The notes under the pieces were generated by a model. The model was not told the DNA's origin. It saw nothing but the letters and a program-made list of their open reading frames with translations, and ran no database searches. The translations under genes were made by a program, and so were the position numbers. Positions 34,834 through 43,510 of a stretch of DNA of 45,552 bases are shown here, piece by piece; position 1 is the stretch's first letter; every line of letters begins with the position of its first letter. Origin of the DNA: Thermoanaerobaculia bacterium (GTDB lineage: Bacteria; Acidobacteriota; Thermoanaerobaculia; UBA5066; DATFVB01); contig DASTIQ010000087.1 in NCBI GenBank assembly GCA_035717485.1, positions 1 to 45,552 of the forward strand. The letters run 5' to 3'.

Positions 34834-34891
34834 CGCCGCAATTCTCCATCCCTGGGTCGGGCGGATTTCGGAGGACTCGCGTTCCGGCGGC

Positions 34892-37681
34892 TCAGAACAA
34901 TTTCAGGATCAGCGCCGAAGCCGACACGCCGTGGATCCCGTGCGACACGACCGGGACGCCGACGTCGAAGCGGATCAGCGAATTGTTCCAGGGGCCGTTC
35001 AGCTGCCCCGAGATCCCCGCGCCCGAGTAGTACGCGTGGTGGAAGCCGGAGTACGCGTCGTTCAGGATCGCCTGGTCGTAGAGCGCCTCGAGCCGGATGA
35101 TGTTCTCGATGTTCAGGCCGTAGGAGAGGTTCATCACCCACGCCTGCCGCGTGCGGAGCGCGCCGCTCTGGTAGCCGCGGATCGGGTTCCCCGAAAACGC
35201 GCCGAACTCGTAGCGCGAGAACCGGTCGAGGTCGTTGCCGGAGAGATACGTCAGCCCCGCGTGGATCTTGCGGAAGCCGGTGAAGTAGTAATCCTTCGCG
35301 ATCGAGGCCGAATACTTCTCGTAGTCGCGCTGGGCGGGGGTGAACTCGGAAGCCCCCGGGATTCCCCAGAACGCCCACTCGTTGCGGCGGAAGCGCGAAT
35401 AGTCCAGCACTCCGTTGAAGCCGCTGACGTTGGCGGTCAGCTTCACCTCGTAGCCGAACGTGAACGTGTCGACCGGCGTGACGAATTCGTGCGCGGTGTC
35501 CGGGTCGCGCTGGTAGTCGTCCCATTTCGCGAAGAAGCCCGCGGACGCCTTGAGATACGGCCCGAGCGGATGGCCGACGTTGACCTGGAAGAGGGCCGGC
35601 ACGTGCTTCAGGCGCTCGTCCTTGACCTCCTTCCCGTCCCGGTAGGAGGCGTCTCCGAACGGAATCGCGAAACCGACCACGTCGGCCCCGAGATCGAACC
35701 GGGAGCCGAGGAACGCCGGATCGGTGTAGTTGGTCGTCAGCACCGCGCCCGCGAAGAACGTCGAGATCTGCTTTCCCTTGTGGAAGAGATCGAAATCGAA
35801 GTACTGGACGCCGAGGAGCGGGATCGGATAGCCGAGCGAGCCGTCGTAGAAGAATCCCGCGACTCCGAAGAGACTCTTCTTCGAGACGTACTCCTCGACG
35901 ACGCGCCCGCCCGGGCTGGCGGGATCCGGCACGAGGTACTTCAGGCCGTGATCGGTGTCGCGGACCATCTGCTTCTCGGACGCGTAGACCTCGGAGCGCC
36001 GGGCCGAGAAATCGGGAGGGTTGATCCGGACGTTCTTCAGGAGGACCGAGCGCTCGATCGCCGTCGTGCGTCCCGCCGTCGAGAAGACCTCCTCGCCCTT
36101 GATTTCGAGCGGGAGCACCGCGGAGGTCCCGGGGACGGGCCGGTAGAATTCGGTTTCGACGTTCGAGAGCGTCTCGCCCGTCAGGTTGACCTGCACCGAA
36201 CGGCGGCGGAGCAGCGCGAACGTCCTCGCGTCGATCCATGCCCGGCCCCGGTAGAGCGCTTTCTTCCCCGCCGAGGCCTTCGGCGTGAAGTCGACCTCCC
36301 AGGCGGGACGCCCCTCGACCGTCGCCCGTCCCGCGAGGGAGTAGACGTAGTCCTCGCCGAGCTCGATTTCGAGCGGAAGCGTCGTGACCTTCTCGGGCTG
36401 GAGAATCGGGATCTTCGGGAGGGTCTTGCCCTTCCACTTGATGCCGTTGACGTAGAACGTGCTCCAGGCCCAGTCGAAGTCCTTCCCCCGTTCCTTGAAG
36501 AGGGGGCCCTCGATCGTGAGGTCGAACGTCTCGTTGACCTCGGCGACCCGGAACCGGAGCGACGTCGTGAGGTCGGCCGTGTAGGACCGGACGAGGTCGT
36601 CCTGCGTGGCCTTCCACGCGCGCTCGTGGGCGACGATCTCCTCCGCCGTCAGCGCGCGAACGCTCCCGACCGAGACCTGCGCCTGGACCTCCCCGGGCTT
36701 CCTTTCCGGTACGAGACGGACGGCCGCCGGGCCGGACGCGAGATCGAGGTCGAGGAACTTCGCGCCGGCACCGAGCGCGAACGAGCGTTTGGCTCCGGAG
36801 GCGAGGTTCTCGACCTGCGCTTCCCGGTACGGGCCGCCGCCGGAGACGTCGACGCGGGTATTCCCCGGGCCCGAGGCTTCGACGAAGAGGATCGGCGCGA
36901 CCGCCTTCGCGTCGAAGAAGCGCGCCTCGTGCGCGGGCGACGGCGGCGGCTGGGGAGACACGTCGGGCCCGAGGTACGCCTGCGCGCGGACGAGCTCCGC
37001 CGGGAACGACGGATCCGGAGAGGAGCCGAAGAAGACGCGCTCCGCGCGGCGGGCGGCGAGATCGGCGAGGCCGGCGACCAGGGTCGTCCCGGATCCTCCG
37101 ACGGGCGACAGATCGAGCCAGAGCTCCGGGGAGCCGGGCAGCGGATGATCGCGGACCTCCGCGGCCGACGCGTCGGCCAGGAGCACCGCGTCGATTTCCG
37201 GGACGAGCGTCGGATCCTCGAGGAGGAGCCGGACGCGGTCGAGATCGCCCGGGGCGAGCCCGGCGGAGAGGGCGATGCGGACCTCGGGGCGAAGCCCGCG
37301 GACCGTCGCGGCCAGCCGTTTCACCTCGAAGCGCAGGCGGTCGAGCGCGGCGCCTTCGGGAGCCGGACCCGTGCCGGAGGGGAAGATGATCGACTCGACG
37401 TTCGGATGCGATTTGAGAGTCGCGGCGAGCTCGTCCGGATCGCCCCCGGCGTCGCGCACGAGGGCGGCCGGGATTCCCGCGAGCGAATCGAGGAGCGCCG
37501 CATCACCCGTCCGATAGACGGGCGAGGAAGCCGCCGGGGCTTTCGGCGGCGTCGCGCCGGGCGCCGCGTCGGTTCCGAGGCGGATGCCCTCCGCGGACGC
37601 GCCGCCCGCGGCGAGAAGGAGGGCGAACGCTCCGGAGAGCATCCGCCGCCGGCCGGCCCGCGCCGCGACGCCGGTCCTCAA
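34892..37681 (-). CDS. Large multi-domain outer-membrane beta-barrel protein, function unknown
   Basis: 929 residues from a TTG at 37681 (an ATG at 37642 also keeps the signal peptide, LSGAFALLLAAGGASA). Four parts can be seen. Residues ~50-230 alternate strands and helices in a TIM-barrel-like way (NVESIIFPSG, LRPEVRIALSAGL, IDAVLLAD). Residues ~235-330 are a beta-sandwich. Residues ~350-600 resemble a LolA/RseB-type lipoprotein-binding fold (YTADLTTSLRFRVAEVNETF, WKGKTLPKIPILQPEKVTT, RGRAWIDARTFALLRR). Residues ~600-929 have the alternating aromatic strands of an outer-membrane barrel and end in LILKLF, with a terminal Phe as in barrel proteins. The combination suggests handling of lipids or lipoproteins at the outer membrane, but this is inference. 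It lies between recA and the oxidoreductase gene. Confidence 0.75.
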   Translation of the reverse strand: MRTGVAARAGRRRMLSGAFALLLAAGGASAEGIRLGTDAAPGATPPKAPAASSPVYRTGDAALLDSLAGIPAALVRDAGGDPDELAATLKSHPNVESIIFPSGTGPAPEGAALDRLRFEVKRLAATVRGLRPEVRIALSAGLAPGDLDRVRLLLEDPTLVPEIDAVLLADASAAEVRDHPLPGSPELWLDLSPVGGSGTTLVAGLADLAARRAERVFFGSSPDPSFPAELVRAQAYLGPDVSPQPPPSPAHEARFFDAKAVAPILFVEASGPGNTRVDVSGGGPYREAQVENLASGAKRSFALGAGAKFLDLDLASGPAAVRLVPERKPGEVQAQVSVGSVRALTAEEIVAHERAWKATQDDLVRSYTADLTTSLRFRVAEVNETFDLTIEGPLFKERGKDFDWAWSTFYVNGIKWKGKTLPKIPILQPEKVTTLPLEIELGEDYVYSLAGRATVEGRPAWEVDFTPKASAGKKALYRGRAWIDARTFALLRRRSVQVNLTGETLSNVETEFYRPVPGTSAVLPLEIKGEEVFSTAGRTTAIERSVLLKNVRINPPDFSARRSEVYASEKQMVRDTDHGLKYLVPDPASPGGRVVEEYVSKKSLFGVAGFFYDGSLGYPIPLLGVQYFDFDLFHKGKQISTFFAGAVLTTNYTDPAFLGSRFDLGADVVGFAIPFGDASYRDGKEVKDERLKHVPALFQVNVGHPLGPYLKASAGFFAKWDDYQRDPDTAHEFVTPVDTFTFGYEVKLTANVSGFNGVLDYSRFRRNEWAFWGIPGASEFTPAQRDYEKYSASIAKDYYFTGFRKIHAGLTYLSGNDLDRFSRYEFGAFSGNPIRGYQSGALRTRQAWVMNLSYGLNIENIIRLEALYDQAILNDAYSGFHHAYYSGAGISGQLNGPWNNSLIRFDVGVPVVSHGIHGVSASALILKLF

Positions 37682-37808
37682 GAGACGGGAATCCCGTCCG
37701 GTCCGGTCCGGAGTGAGGAGTCGGGCCCGGAGGGCGGGCCCGGGAACCGAAGGAGCGCCGTCATTCCGTCATGCCGCGAAGCAACCTTCTTGCCGGGCGG
37801 CCGCCCGG

Positions 37809-37844
37809 AAAAAGAAAATGCCCGCGACCTTCCGGCCGCGGGCA
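37809..37844 (-). terminator. Intrinsic terminator of recA
   Basis: On the minus strand TGCCCGCG (37844-37837) and CGCGGGCA (37826-37819) form an 8-bp stem with a 10-nt loop, followed directly by TTTTCTTTTT. It begins 55 nt past the recA stop. It is the clearest terminator in the window. Confidence 0.92.
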
Positions 37845-37899
37845 CCCAGAGAGGAGGATCTCATCGGGTTTGTACGGAGGTCCCCCCGCTCGCGTTGGA

Positions 37900-38991
37900 T
37901 CAAGCCTTCTTCTTGGCCGCGTCACGCTCCGGGGCGGGTTCCGGCGCGGGAGCGAGAGCGGGGGACAATCCCAGGTGCTCCCGGATCTTCCGTTCGATCT
38001 CCGCGGCCAACTCGGGGTTCTCCTTGAGGAACTGCTTCGCGTTCTCGCGCCCCTGGCCGATCCGCATGTCGCCGTACGAGAGCCACGAGCCGGACTTCTC
38101 GATCAGCTTGGCCTCCGTCCCGAGGTCGAGCAGCTCGCCGCCGCGGGAGATCCCCTCGCCGTAGTTGATGTCGAATTCGGCCTGGCGGAAAGGGGAAGCG
38201 ACCTTGTTCTTGACGATCTTCACCTTCGTCCGCGAGCCGACGACCGTCTCGCCGTCCTTGATCGAGGCGATCCTCCGGATGTCGATCCGGACGGAAGAAT
38301 AGAACTTGAGCGCGCGGCCGCCCGTCGTCGTCTCGGGGTTGCCGAACATCACGCCGATCTTTTCGCGGATCTGGTTGATGAAGATGAGGCACGTGTTCGA
38401 CTTCGACACGATCGCGGTGAGCTTCCGGAGGGCCTGGGACATCAGGCGCGCCTGGAGGCCCATCTGCGCCTCGCCCATCTCGCCTTCGAGCTCGGCCTTC
38501 GGCACGAGGGCCGCGACCGAGTCGACGACGACGACGTCGATCGCGCCGGAGCGGATCAGCATCTCCGCGATCTCGAGCGCCTGTTCACCCGAGTCGGGCT
38601 GCGAGACGAGCAGGTTGTCGGTGTCGACGCCGAGCTTCTTCGCGTACTCGGCGTCCATGGCGTGCTCGGCGTCGATGAACGCGGCGATCCCGCCCTTCTT
38701 CTGCGCCTGGGCGATGATCTGGAGCGAGAGGGTCGTCTTGCCCGACGACTCGGGACCGAAGATCTCGATGACGCGGCCCCGGGGAACGCCGCCGACTCCG
38801 AGCGCGGCGTCCACGGCGATCGAGCCGGTCGGGATCGAGGAGATCAGGACCGGCGGATGGTCGCCGAGGCGCATGATCGCGCCCTTTCCGTACTGGCGAT
38901 CGATCTGGCTGAGCGCGGTCTCGACGGCGCGCATCTTTTCGGCGAGGACGGGGTTGGCGGGGGCGCCGGGAACGGGTTTGATCTGAGGCAT
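37900..38991 (-). CDS. recA: Recombinase A
   Basis: 363 residues. It has Walker [14 protein letters not shown], the ATP-cap region [20 protein letters not shown], Walker [10 protein letters not shown], and loop L2 sequence [30 protein letters not shown], then a lysine- and proline-rich tail. It forms filaments on single-stranded DNA for recombination and SOS signalling. The ATG at 38991 is chosen because AGGAG lies 9 nt upstream. An in-frame ATG at 39024 is the end of a perfect TATAAT box and is therefore not a start. I did not find a recognisable LexA operator. Confidence 0.98.
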   Translation of the reverse strand: MPQIKPVPGAPANPVLAEKMRAVETALSQIDRQYGKGAIMRLGDHPPVLISSIPTGSIAVDAALGVGGVPRGRVIEIFGPESSGKTTLSLQIIAQAQKKGGIAAFIDAEHAMDAEYAKKLGVDTDNLLVSQPDSGEQALEIAEMLIRSGAIDVVVVDSVAALVPKAELEGEMGEAQMGLQARLMSQALRKLTAIVSKSNTCLIFINQIREKIGVMFGNPETTTGGRALKFYSSVRIDIRRIASIKDGETVVGSRTKVKIVKNKVASPFRQAEFDINYGEGISRGGELLDLGTEAKLIEKSGSWLSYGDMRIGQGRENAKQFLKENPELAAEIERKIREHLGLSPALAPAPEPAPERDAAKKKA

Positions 38992-39022
38992 GCTCGAATT
39001 CTCCTTCACGTATTCGCCGGGC

Positions 39023-39028
39023 ATTATA
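39023..39028 (-). promoter_or_regulatory. -10 box (TATAAT) of recA
   Basis: A perfect TATAAT on the minus strand, 31 bp before the recA ATG at 38991. No TTGACA-like -35 stands at 16-18 bp, so an activator or other factor may help. Confidence 0.65.
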
Positions 39029-39077
39029 GACCGGCGGCGGGCGTCCGGCGCCTCGCGGCGTCGCGCTCGCGGCGACT

Positions 39078-39083
39078 TATGAT
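39078..39083 (+). promoter_or_regulatory. Possible -10 box (TATGAT) of the pgpA-murB-manC unit
   Basis: TATGAT lies 44 bp before the pgpA ATG in the divergent gap to recA. No clear -35 is seen. Confidence 0.3.
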
Positions 39084-39127
39084 GATGAGGAGATGAGGAC
39101 GGCTTTTTCTACGCCCCGCTCCCGCTG

Positions 39128-39667
39128 ATGTCAAGGGCGAGCCTGCGGCGGGCGTGGAAGGAACGCCGGATATCGACCCTCCTCGCGACCGGGTTCGGCA
39201 TCGGCATGATCCCGTTTGCCCCGGGGACCTGGGGGAGCCTGGAAGGGCTCGCGGTCGGCTTCGTCGGCCTCGCCGTCTTCGCCCCCCGTCTCTCGCCGTC
39301 GGGAGGCATGATCTTTTCGTGTATTGTCGGCGCCGCGATCGCGGCGGCCGGCGTCGTCGTCTCGTCGCGCACCGAAGCCCTCGCCGACGCGCGCGATCCC
39401 GGGGCGATCGTCATCGACGAGGTGGCCGGGCAGATCCTGGCGTTCGCGCCGGCGAGCTTCATGATGGCGGGCCTCGCGAGCGGCCGCACGCCGTGGTGGA
39501 TCGTCTTCGGCGCTCCGTTCCTCCTGTTCCGCCTCTTCGACATCTGGAAGCCGGGCCTCATCGGCCGGCTGCAGGACCTCCCGGGGGGATGGGGAATCGT
39601 GGCCGACGACGTGGCCGCGGGAATCCTCGCGGGCGCGATCACGTACGGCATCGCGAGGGTGTGGTGA
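39128..39667 (+). CDS. pgpA: Phosphatidylglycerophosphatase A
   Basis: 179 residues. Family marks are TGFGIGMIPFAPGTWGSLEG near the N-terminus, IVIDEVAGQILAF (acidic metal-binding motif) and FRLFDIWKPG, all conserved in PgpA. It is an inner-membrane enzyme that removes phosphate from phosphatidylglycerophosphate. No ribosome site precedes the ATG at 39128. A tiny upstream ORF of 11 codons (39093-39128, [11 protein letters not shown]) ends in a TGATG overlap with this start and might couple translation. Its stop overlaps the murB GTG. Confidence 0.94.
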   Translation: MSRASLRRAWKERRISTLLATGFGIGMIPFAPGTWGSLEGLAVGFVGLAVFAPRLSPSGGMIFSCIVGAAIAAAGVVVSSRTEALADARDPGAIVIDEVAGQILAFAPASFMMAGLASGRTPWWIVFGAPFLLFRLFDIWKPGLIGRLQDLPGGWGIVADDVAAGILAGAITYGIARVW

Positions 39668-40560
39668 CGTTCGCGCTTTCCCCCGCCGACGGAGACGTCC
39701 GGGCGAACGAGCCGCTCGAGCGGCACACGACCCTCCGGATCGGGGGACCCGCGGAGACCTTCGTGGTCGCGCGCTCGATCGAGGCGCTCGCGGCGGCGCT
39801 TCGCGCCGCCCGGGAGGAGCGAAAACCGCTCCGCATCCTCGGCAAGGGCTCGAACGTCCTCGTCGCCGACGACGGCGTTCCCGGGTTCGTCGTCGTGCTC
39901 GAGGGAGAGTTCCAGCGGGTGGAGATCGACGGGGAGCGCATCGCCGCCGGCGCCGGCGCTTCCCTCGGCGGCGTGTGCGCGCGGGCGGCGCGCGCGGGAC
40001 TCTCCGGGATCGAGGCGATCTCCGGGATTCCGTCGTCGATCGGCGGCGCGGTCCGCATCAACGCGGGCGCGTACGGCGGCGAGATGTTCGACGTGCTCGA
40101 GAGCGTGACCCTCGTCTCCCCGGACGGCGCGCTCGAGGAGCGACCCGCCTCGGCGATCCCGCACGGGTATCGATGGACCTCTCTCGTGGGCTCGGCGGAG
40201 ATCGTCTGCCGGGCCCTCCTGCACCTGCGTTCCTCGCCGCCGGAGGCGATCGAGGCGCGAATGCGTGAGGTGACGGAGAAGCGCCGGGGGGCGCTTCCCG
40301 CGCAGCCGAATGCCGGCAGCATTTTCAAGAACCCGTCCGGACGGTTCGCGGGTAAACTCCTCGAAGACTGCGGCTTGAAGGGCGTCGTGCGAGGGGGGGC
40401 GGAGATCTCGGACCGTCACGCCAACGTCATCGTGAACCGGGGGTCGGCGCGCGCCGCCGACGTCCTGGAGCTGATGCGTCTGATGCGCCGGAGCGTTCTC
40501 GAACGATTCGGAATCGAGCTCGAGCCGGAGGTCGAGCTCGTCGGCGTGCCGTGGCCGTGA
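39664..40560 (+). CDS. murB: UDP-N-acetylenolpyruvoylglucosamine reductase
   Basis: 298 residues. The FAD-binding fold shows HTTLRIGGPAETFVVA, ILGKGSNVLVADDGVPG, SGIPSSIGGAVRINAGAYGGEM and GYRWTSLVG. The catalytic Ser is in NAGSIFKNPSG, with a late acid in EPEVELVG. It reduces enolpyruvyl-UDP-GlcNAc to UDP-MurNAc with NADPH, a cytoplasmic step of peptidoglycan synthesis. The length and AGSIFKNP form fit the type II enzymes without the extra loop. The GTG at 39664 overlaps the pgpA stop (GTGA), and its own stop overlaps the next GTG. Confidence 0.97.
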   Translation: MTFALSPADGDVRANEPLERHTTLRIGGPAETFVVARSIEALAAALRAAREERKPLRILGKGSNVLVADDGVPGFVVVLEGEFQRVEIDGERIAAGAGASLGGVCARAARAGLSGIEAISGIPSSIGGAVRINAGAYGGEMFDVLESVTLVSPDGALEERPASAIPHGYRWTSLVGSAEIVCRALLHLRSSPPEAIEARMREVTEKRRGALPAQPNAGSIFKNPSGRFAGKLLEDCGLKGVVRGGAEISDRHANVIVNRGSARAADVLELMRLMRRSVLERFGIELEPEVELVGVPWP

Positions 40561-41525
40561 CGTTCCGCGCGGTGCTGCTCGCCGGGGGCGCCGGGACGCG
40601 GCTCTGGCCGCTTTCGACCGAGGCGGAGCCGAAGCCATTTCTCCGGCTGCGGGGAGAGCGGAGCCTGCTCCAGGACGCCTGGGCGCGGGTCGCTCCGGTC
40701 GCGTCGCGGGTCTGCGTCGCGACCTCCGAGCGCTACGCGGCGCGCACGCGGACGGAACTCCCGCATCTCTCTGCCGGGGATCTCTTCCTCGAGCCGTCGC
40801 GGCGCGACACGGCGCCGGCGATCGTCGCGGCGGCCCTGGCCCTCGCCGCCGAAGGCGACGAGCCGGTCGTCTTCCTGCCCGCGGACCAGACGGTGGGCGA
40901 TCCGGCGGCGTTCTCGCGGTGCCTGGCGGAGGCCGCCGGGGCCGCCGCGCGGGAGCCGGCCGTCGTTCTCCTCGGAATCCGGCCCACGCGTGCCGAGACC
41001 GAATTCGGGTACGTCGAGGTCGAAACGGGCCCCCGGCCGGCGCGGGTTCGCCGGTTCGTCGAGAAGCCTTCCCGGGAGAGGGCGGAGGAATACGTTCGCG
41101 CGGGCAATTTCCTCTGGAACGGCGGGATCTTCGCGTTCCGCCCGTCCTCGCTCGTGGGCGTGCTCGAACGGGCGGCGCCGGAATTGCTCGCGGCCTGCCG
41201 CGGTTATCTCGATCGCCCCTCGCCCGAGGCCTGGGAGCGGATTCCGGCGATTTCCTTCGATCATGCGGTGATGGAGAAGACGAAAAACGCGATCTGTGTT
41301 CCCTGCGAAGCGGGGTGGAACGACGTGGGATCGTACCGGGCGCTCAAAGAGCTCAAAGGGACCGACGCGTCCGGCAACCTGGTCCTTTCGGACCGTCCGG
41401 TCGTCGTCGAGGGGGTGCGGGACTCGATCGTGGCGGTTTCGGAGGCGGGCGCCCTCGTCCTGCCCTTCGCGCGCGAAGGGGAGCTGCGCGAGCGCGTCGC
41501 GCGATTGTCGGGGGAGGGAGAGTGA
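40557..41525 (+). CDS. manC: Mannose-1-phosphate guanylyltransferase
   Basis: 322 residues. The nucleotidyltransferase signature LLAGGAGTRLWPLSTEAEPKP lies at the N-terminus, followed by EPSRRDTAPAIVAAAL, FLPADQTV, FGYVEVE, RFVEKPS and AGNFLWNGGIFAF. It makes GDP-mannose from mannose-1-phosphate and GTP for polysaccharide or glycolipid synthesis. It lacks the C-terminal isomerase domain of bifunctional ManC proteins. The GTG at 40557 overlaps the murB stop as GTGA; a GTG at 40551 is possible but less likely. The stop overlaps the moxR start in the same way. Confidence 0.92.
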   Translation: MTFRAVLLAGGAGTRLWPLSTEAEPKPFLRLRGERSLLQDAWARVAPVASRVCVATSERYAARTRTELPHLSAGDLFLEPSRRDTAPAIVAAALALAAEGDEPVVFLPADQTVGDPAAFSRCLAEAAGAAAREPAVVLLGIRPTRAETEFGYVEVETGPRPARVRRFVEKPSRERAEEYVRAGNFLWNGGIFAFRPSSLVGVLERAAPELLAACRGYLDRPSPEAWERIPAISFDHAVMEKTKNAICVPCEAGWNDVGSYRALKELKGTDASGNLVLSDRPVVVEGVRDSIVAVSEAGALVLPFAREGELRERVARLSGEGE

Positions 41526-42451
41526 CCGTCGGTCTCGACCGGCTGCGCGAGACCGTCGGATCCGTGTTCCGCGGCAATTCCGGGGCGATCGACCTCGTCC
41601 TGATCGCGATCCTCTCGCGGGGCCACGTGCTGATCGAGGACGTCCCGGGCGTCGGGAAGACGACGCTCGCGCGCGCGATCGGCAAGGCGCTCGACCTCAA
41701 GTTCACCCGCATCCAGTTCACGAGCGATACGCTGCCGGCGGACGTTCTCGGGGTCTCGATCTTCGACGCGGCCGAAAAGCGGTTCGTCTTCCATCCGGGG
41801 CCGATCTTCGGCAACGTCGTCCTCGCCGACGAGATCAACCGGGCGACGCCGAAGACGCAGTCCGCGCTCCTCCAGGCGATGAACGAGGGGTGCGTCTCGA
41901 CCGACGAGGGAACCCTCGAACTGCCCCGCCCTTTCGTCGTCATCGCGACGCAGAATCCGGTCGAGTACCTGGGCACCTATCCGCTCCCCGAGTCCCAGCT
42001 CGACCGCTTCTTCCTGCGCCTCTCGCTCGGATACCCCCCCGCCCGCGAGGAGAAGGACCTCCTGCAGCGCGGCGGCGCCGAGCGGACGCTCGACTCCGTG
42101 ATGCCGGTGCTCCATCCGGACGATCTCGTCGCGCTCCAGGCGAAGGTCGAAGGGGTGCGCGTCTCGGAGAAACTCCTCGACTACGTCTACGCGCTGATCG
42201 AAGCGACCCGCCGGCGCTCCGACCTGCGCCTTCCCGTGTCGACCCGCGGCGCGCAGGCCTTCTATCGGGCGATCCAGGCGCGGGCGCTCGTCGCGGGACG
42301 CGACTACGCGCTGCCGGAGGACGCGCAGACCGTCGCCGGGCCGGTCCTTTCGCACCGCATCCTGTCGATCTCTTCGGACGGCTTCGGGACGGGTCCGCGC
42401 GAGCGGGAAGTGATCCGGACGATCCTGGAGCAGACGCCGGTTCCGGTATAG
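41522..42451 (+). CDS. MoxR-family AAA+ ATPase
   Basis: 309 residues. Walker A GVGKTT at residues 43-48, Walker B NVVLADEINRATPKTQSALLQAM, sensor 1 VIATQNPVEYLGTYPLPESQLDRF, and a C-terminal lid domain with RLPVSTRGAQAFYRA. MoxR proteins act as chaperone-like ATPases that activate or assemble partner complexes, commonly with VWA or DUF58 proteins. The next two genes encode such partners. The GTG start at 41522 overlaps the manC stop; GGGGAGGGA lies just upstream. Confidence 0.94.
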   Translation: MTVGLDRLRETVGSVFRGNSGAIDLVLIAILSRGHVLIEDVPGVGKTTLARAIGKALDLKFTRIQFTSDTLPADVLGVSIFDAAEKRFVFHPGPIFGNVVLADEINRATPKTQSALLQAMNEGCVSTDEGTLELPRPFVVIATQNPVEYLGTYPLPESQLDRFFLRLSLGYPPAREEKDLLQRGGAERTLDSVMPVLHPDDLVALQAKVEGVRVSEKLLDYVYALIEATRRRSDLRLPVSTRGAQAFYRAIQARALVAGRDYALPEDAQTVAGPVLSHRILSISSDGFGTGPREREVIRTILEQTPVPV

Positions 42452-42457
42452 CCGGGA

Positions 42458-43510
42458 ATGAGCGTCGAGTCTCGAGCCGCGAGTCGCGAGGGCCCGACGG
42501 GCCACCCGGCGCAACGTCCCCTCACCCGCCTGATTCCGCGCTGGCACCTCCGGATCACGAACTTCGGGCTCGGCTACATCCTGATGACCCTCCTCGTCGC
42601 GATCGCGGCGACGAACACGGCCAACAACGGGCTGTACACCATTCTCGCCGGGCTGCTCGCGGGCATGATCGTCTCCGGCGTCGTGTCGCGGCGGAATCTG
42701 CGGGCGGTGCGCTGCGCCGTGGAGCAGAACGGAGAGATCTTCGCGGGGCGGCCCGCGGCGATCACCGTGACCCTGAAGAACACGTCCCCCGCCATGACGG
42801 CGCAGGGGATCTGGTTCCTCCACGAGGCGCTGCCGGGGCCGCTGTACGTCGCTCCTCTCCGTCCGGGCGCGGAGCGTCGCTATTCGCTGGAAGCGGTTTT
42901 CCCGAGGCGCGGGGTGTTCTCCGGGGGCGACTCCGGCCTGATGAGCCGGTTCCCGGTGGGACTCTTCCGGAAGTATCGGGACGCCGCGTGGCCGCGTCCG
43001 ATCGTCGTCTATCCCGATCCGGTCCGGAGCGCGCGCCGTGACGACGCCGGAGATTCGCCGATGGGCGCGGCGTCGTCTCTGCGGCGCCGCGGGTTCGGTC
43101 CCGAGGTCCGGACGCTCCGGGAGTTCGTGTCGGGAGACGACGTCCGCGACCTGCACTGGAAACAGTCCGCGCGGCTCCAGAAATGGATCGTCCGGGAGCG
43201 GCATGACGCGCGGTCGCGGCGCGTCGTGTTCGAGGTGGAGAACGCGGTCGCCGATCCGCTCGATCCGGTGGAGATCGCGGCCGTCGAGCGCGCGATCGCG
43301 GTCACCGCGGGCGAGGCGCTCGCGCTGATCGAGGCCGGAGGAGAGGCGGGCCTCGCGGCGCGCGGCGTGTCGGTCCCCCCGGGGGGCGGGGCGGGCCAGC
43401 GGCGACGCATTCTCGACGCCCTCGCGAGTCTCGAGATCCATGCCGCCGCCTCGGCGCCACCCTTTCCGCCGCCGCGGCCCGGGGAGAGCCGCCGCGAGGC
43501 CGCCGCATGA
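42458..43510 (+). CDS. DUF58 protein of the MoxR-transglutaminase module
   Basis: 350 residues. After a polar N-terminus, two membrane helices (about residues 37-55 and 58-76) precede a beta domain and the DUF58 signature REFVSGDDVRDLHWKQSARL, then LQKWIVRERHD. The C-terminal half is related to VWA domains. It is found next to MoxR and transglutaminase genes in many bacteria and is thought to act with them at the membrane. The first 25 residues (VESRAASREGPTGHPAQ) look unlike the family and are encoded by short repeats, including GGCCCG-A-CGGGCC. The gene starts 6 bp after moxR and overlaps the next gene by ATGA. Confidence 0.9.
   Translation: MSVESRAASREGPTGHPAQRPLTRLIPRWHLRITNFGLGYILMTLLVAIAATNTANNGLYTILAGLLAGMIVSGVVSRRNLRAVRCAVEQNGEIFAGRPAAITVTLKNTSPAMTAQGIWFLHEALPGPLYVAPLRPGAERRYSLEAVFPRRGVFSGGDSGLMSRFPVGLFRKYRDAAWPRPIVVYPDPVRSARRDDAGDSPMGAASSLRRRGFGPEVRTLREFVSGDDVRDLHWKQSARLQKWIVRERHDARSRRVVFEVENAVADPLDPVEIAAVERAIAVTAGEALALIEAGGEAGLAARGVSVPPGGGAGQRRRILDALASLEIHAAASAPPFPPPRPGESRREAAA

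Noticed and set aside
34379-38164. Plus-strand open frame of 1261 codons opposite the outer-membrane protein and recA
   Set aside because: It is a reverse-complement frame of real genes with typical Arg/Glu/Asp-rich translation and no recognisable fold.
38992-39024. Longer recA with an ATG at 39024
   Set aside because: That ATG overlaps a perfect TATAAT box, and a good AGGAG site precedes the ATG at 38991.
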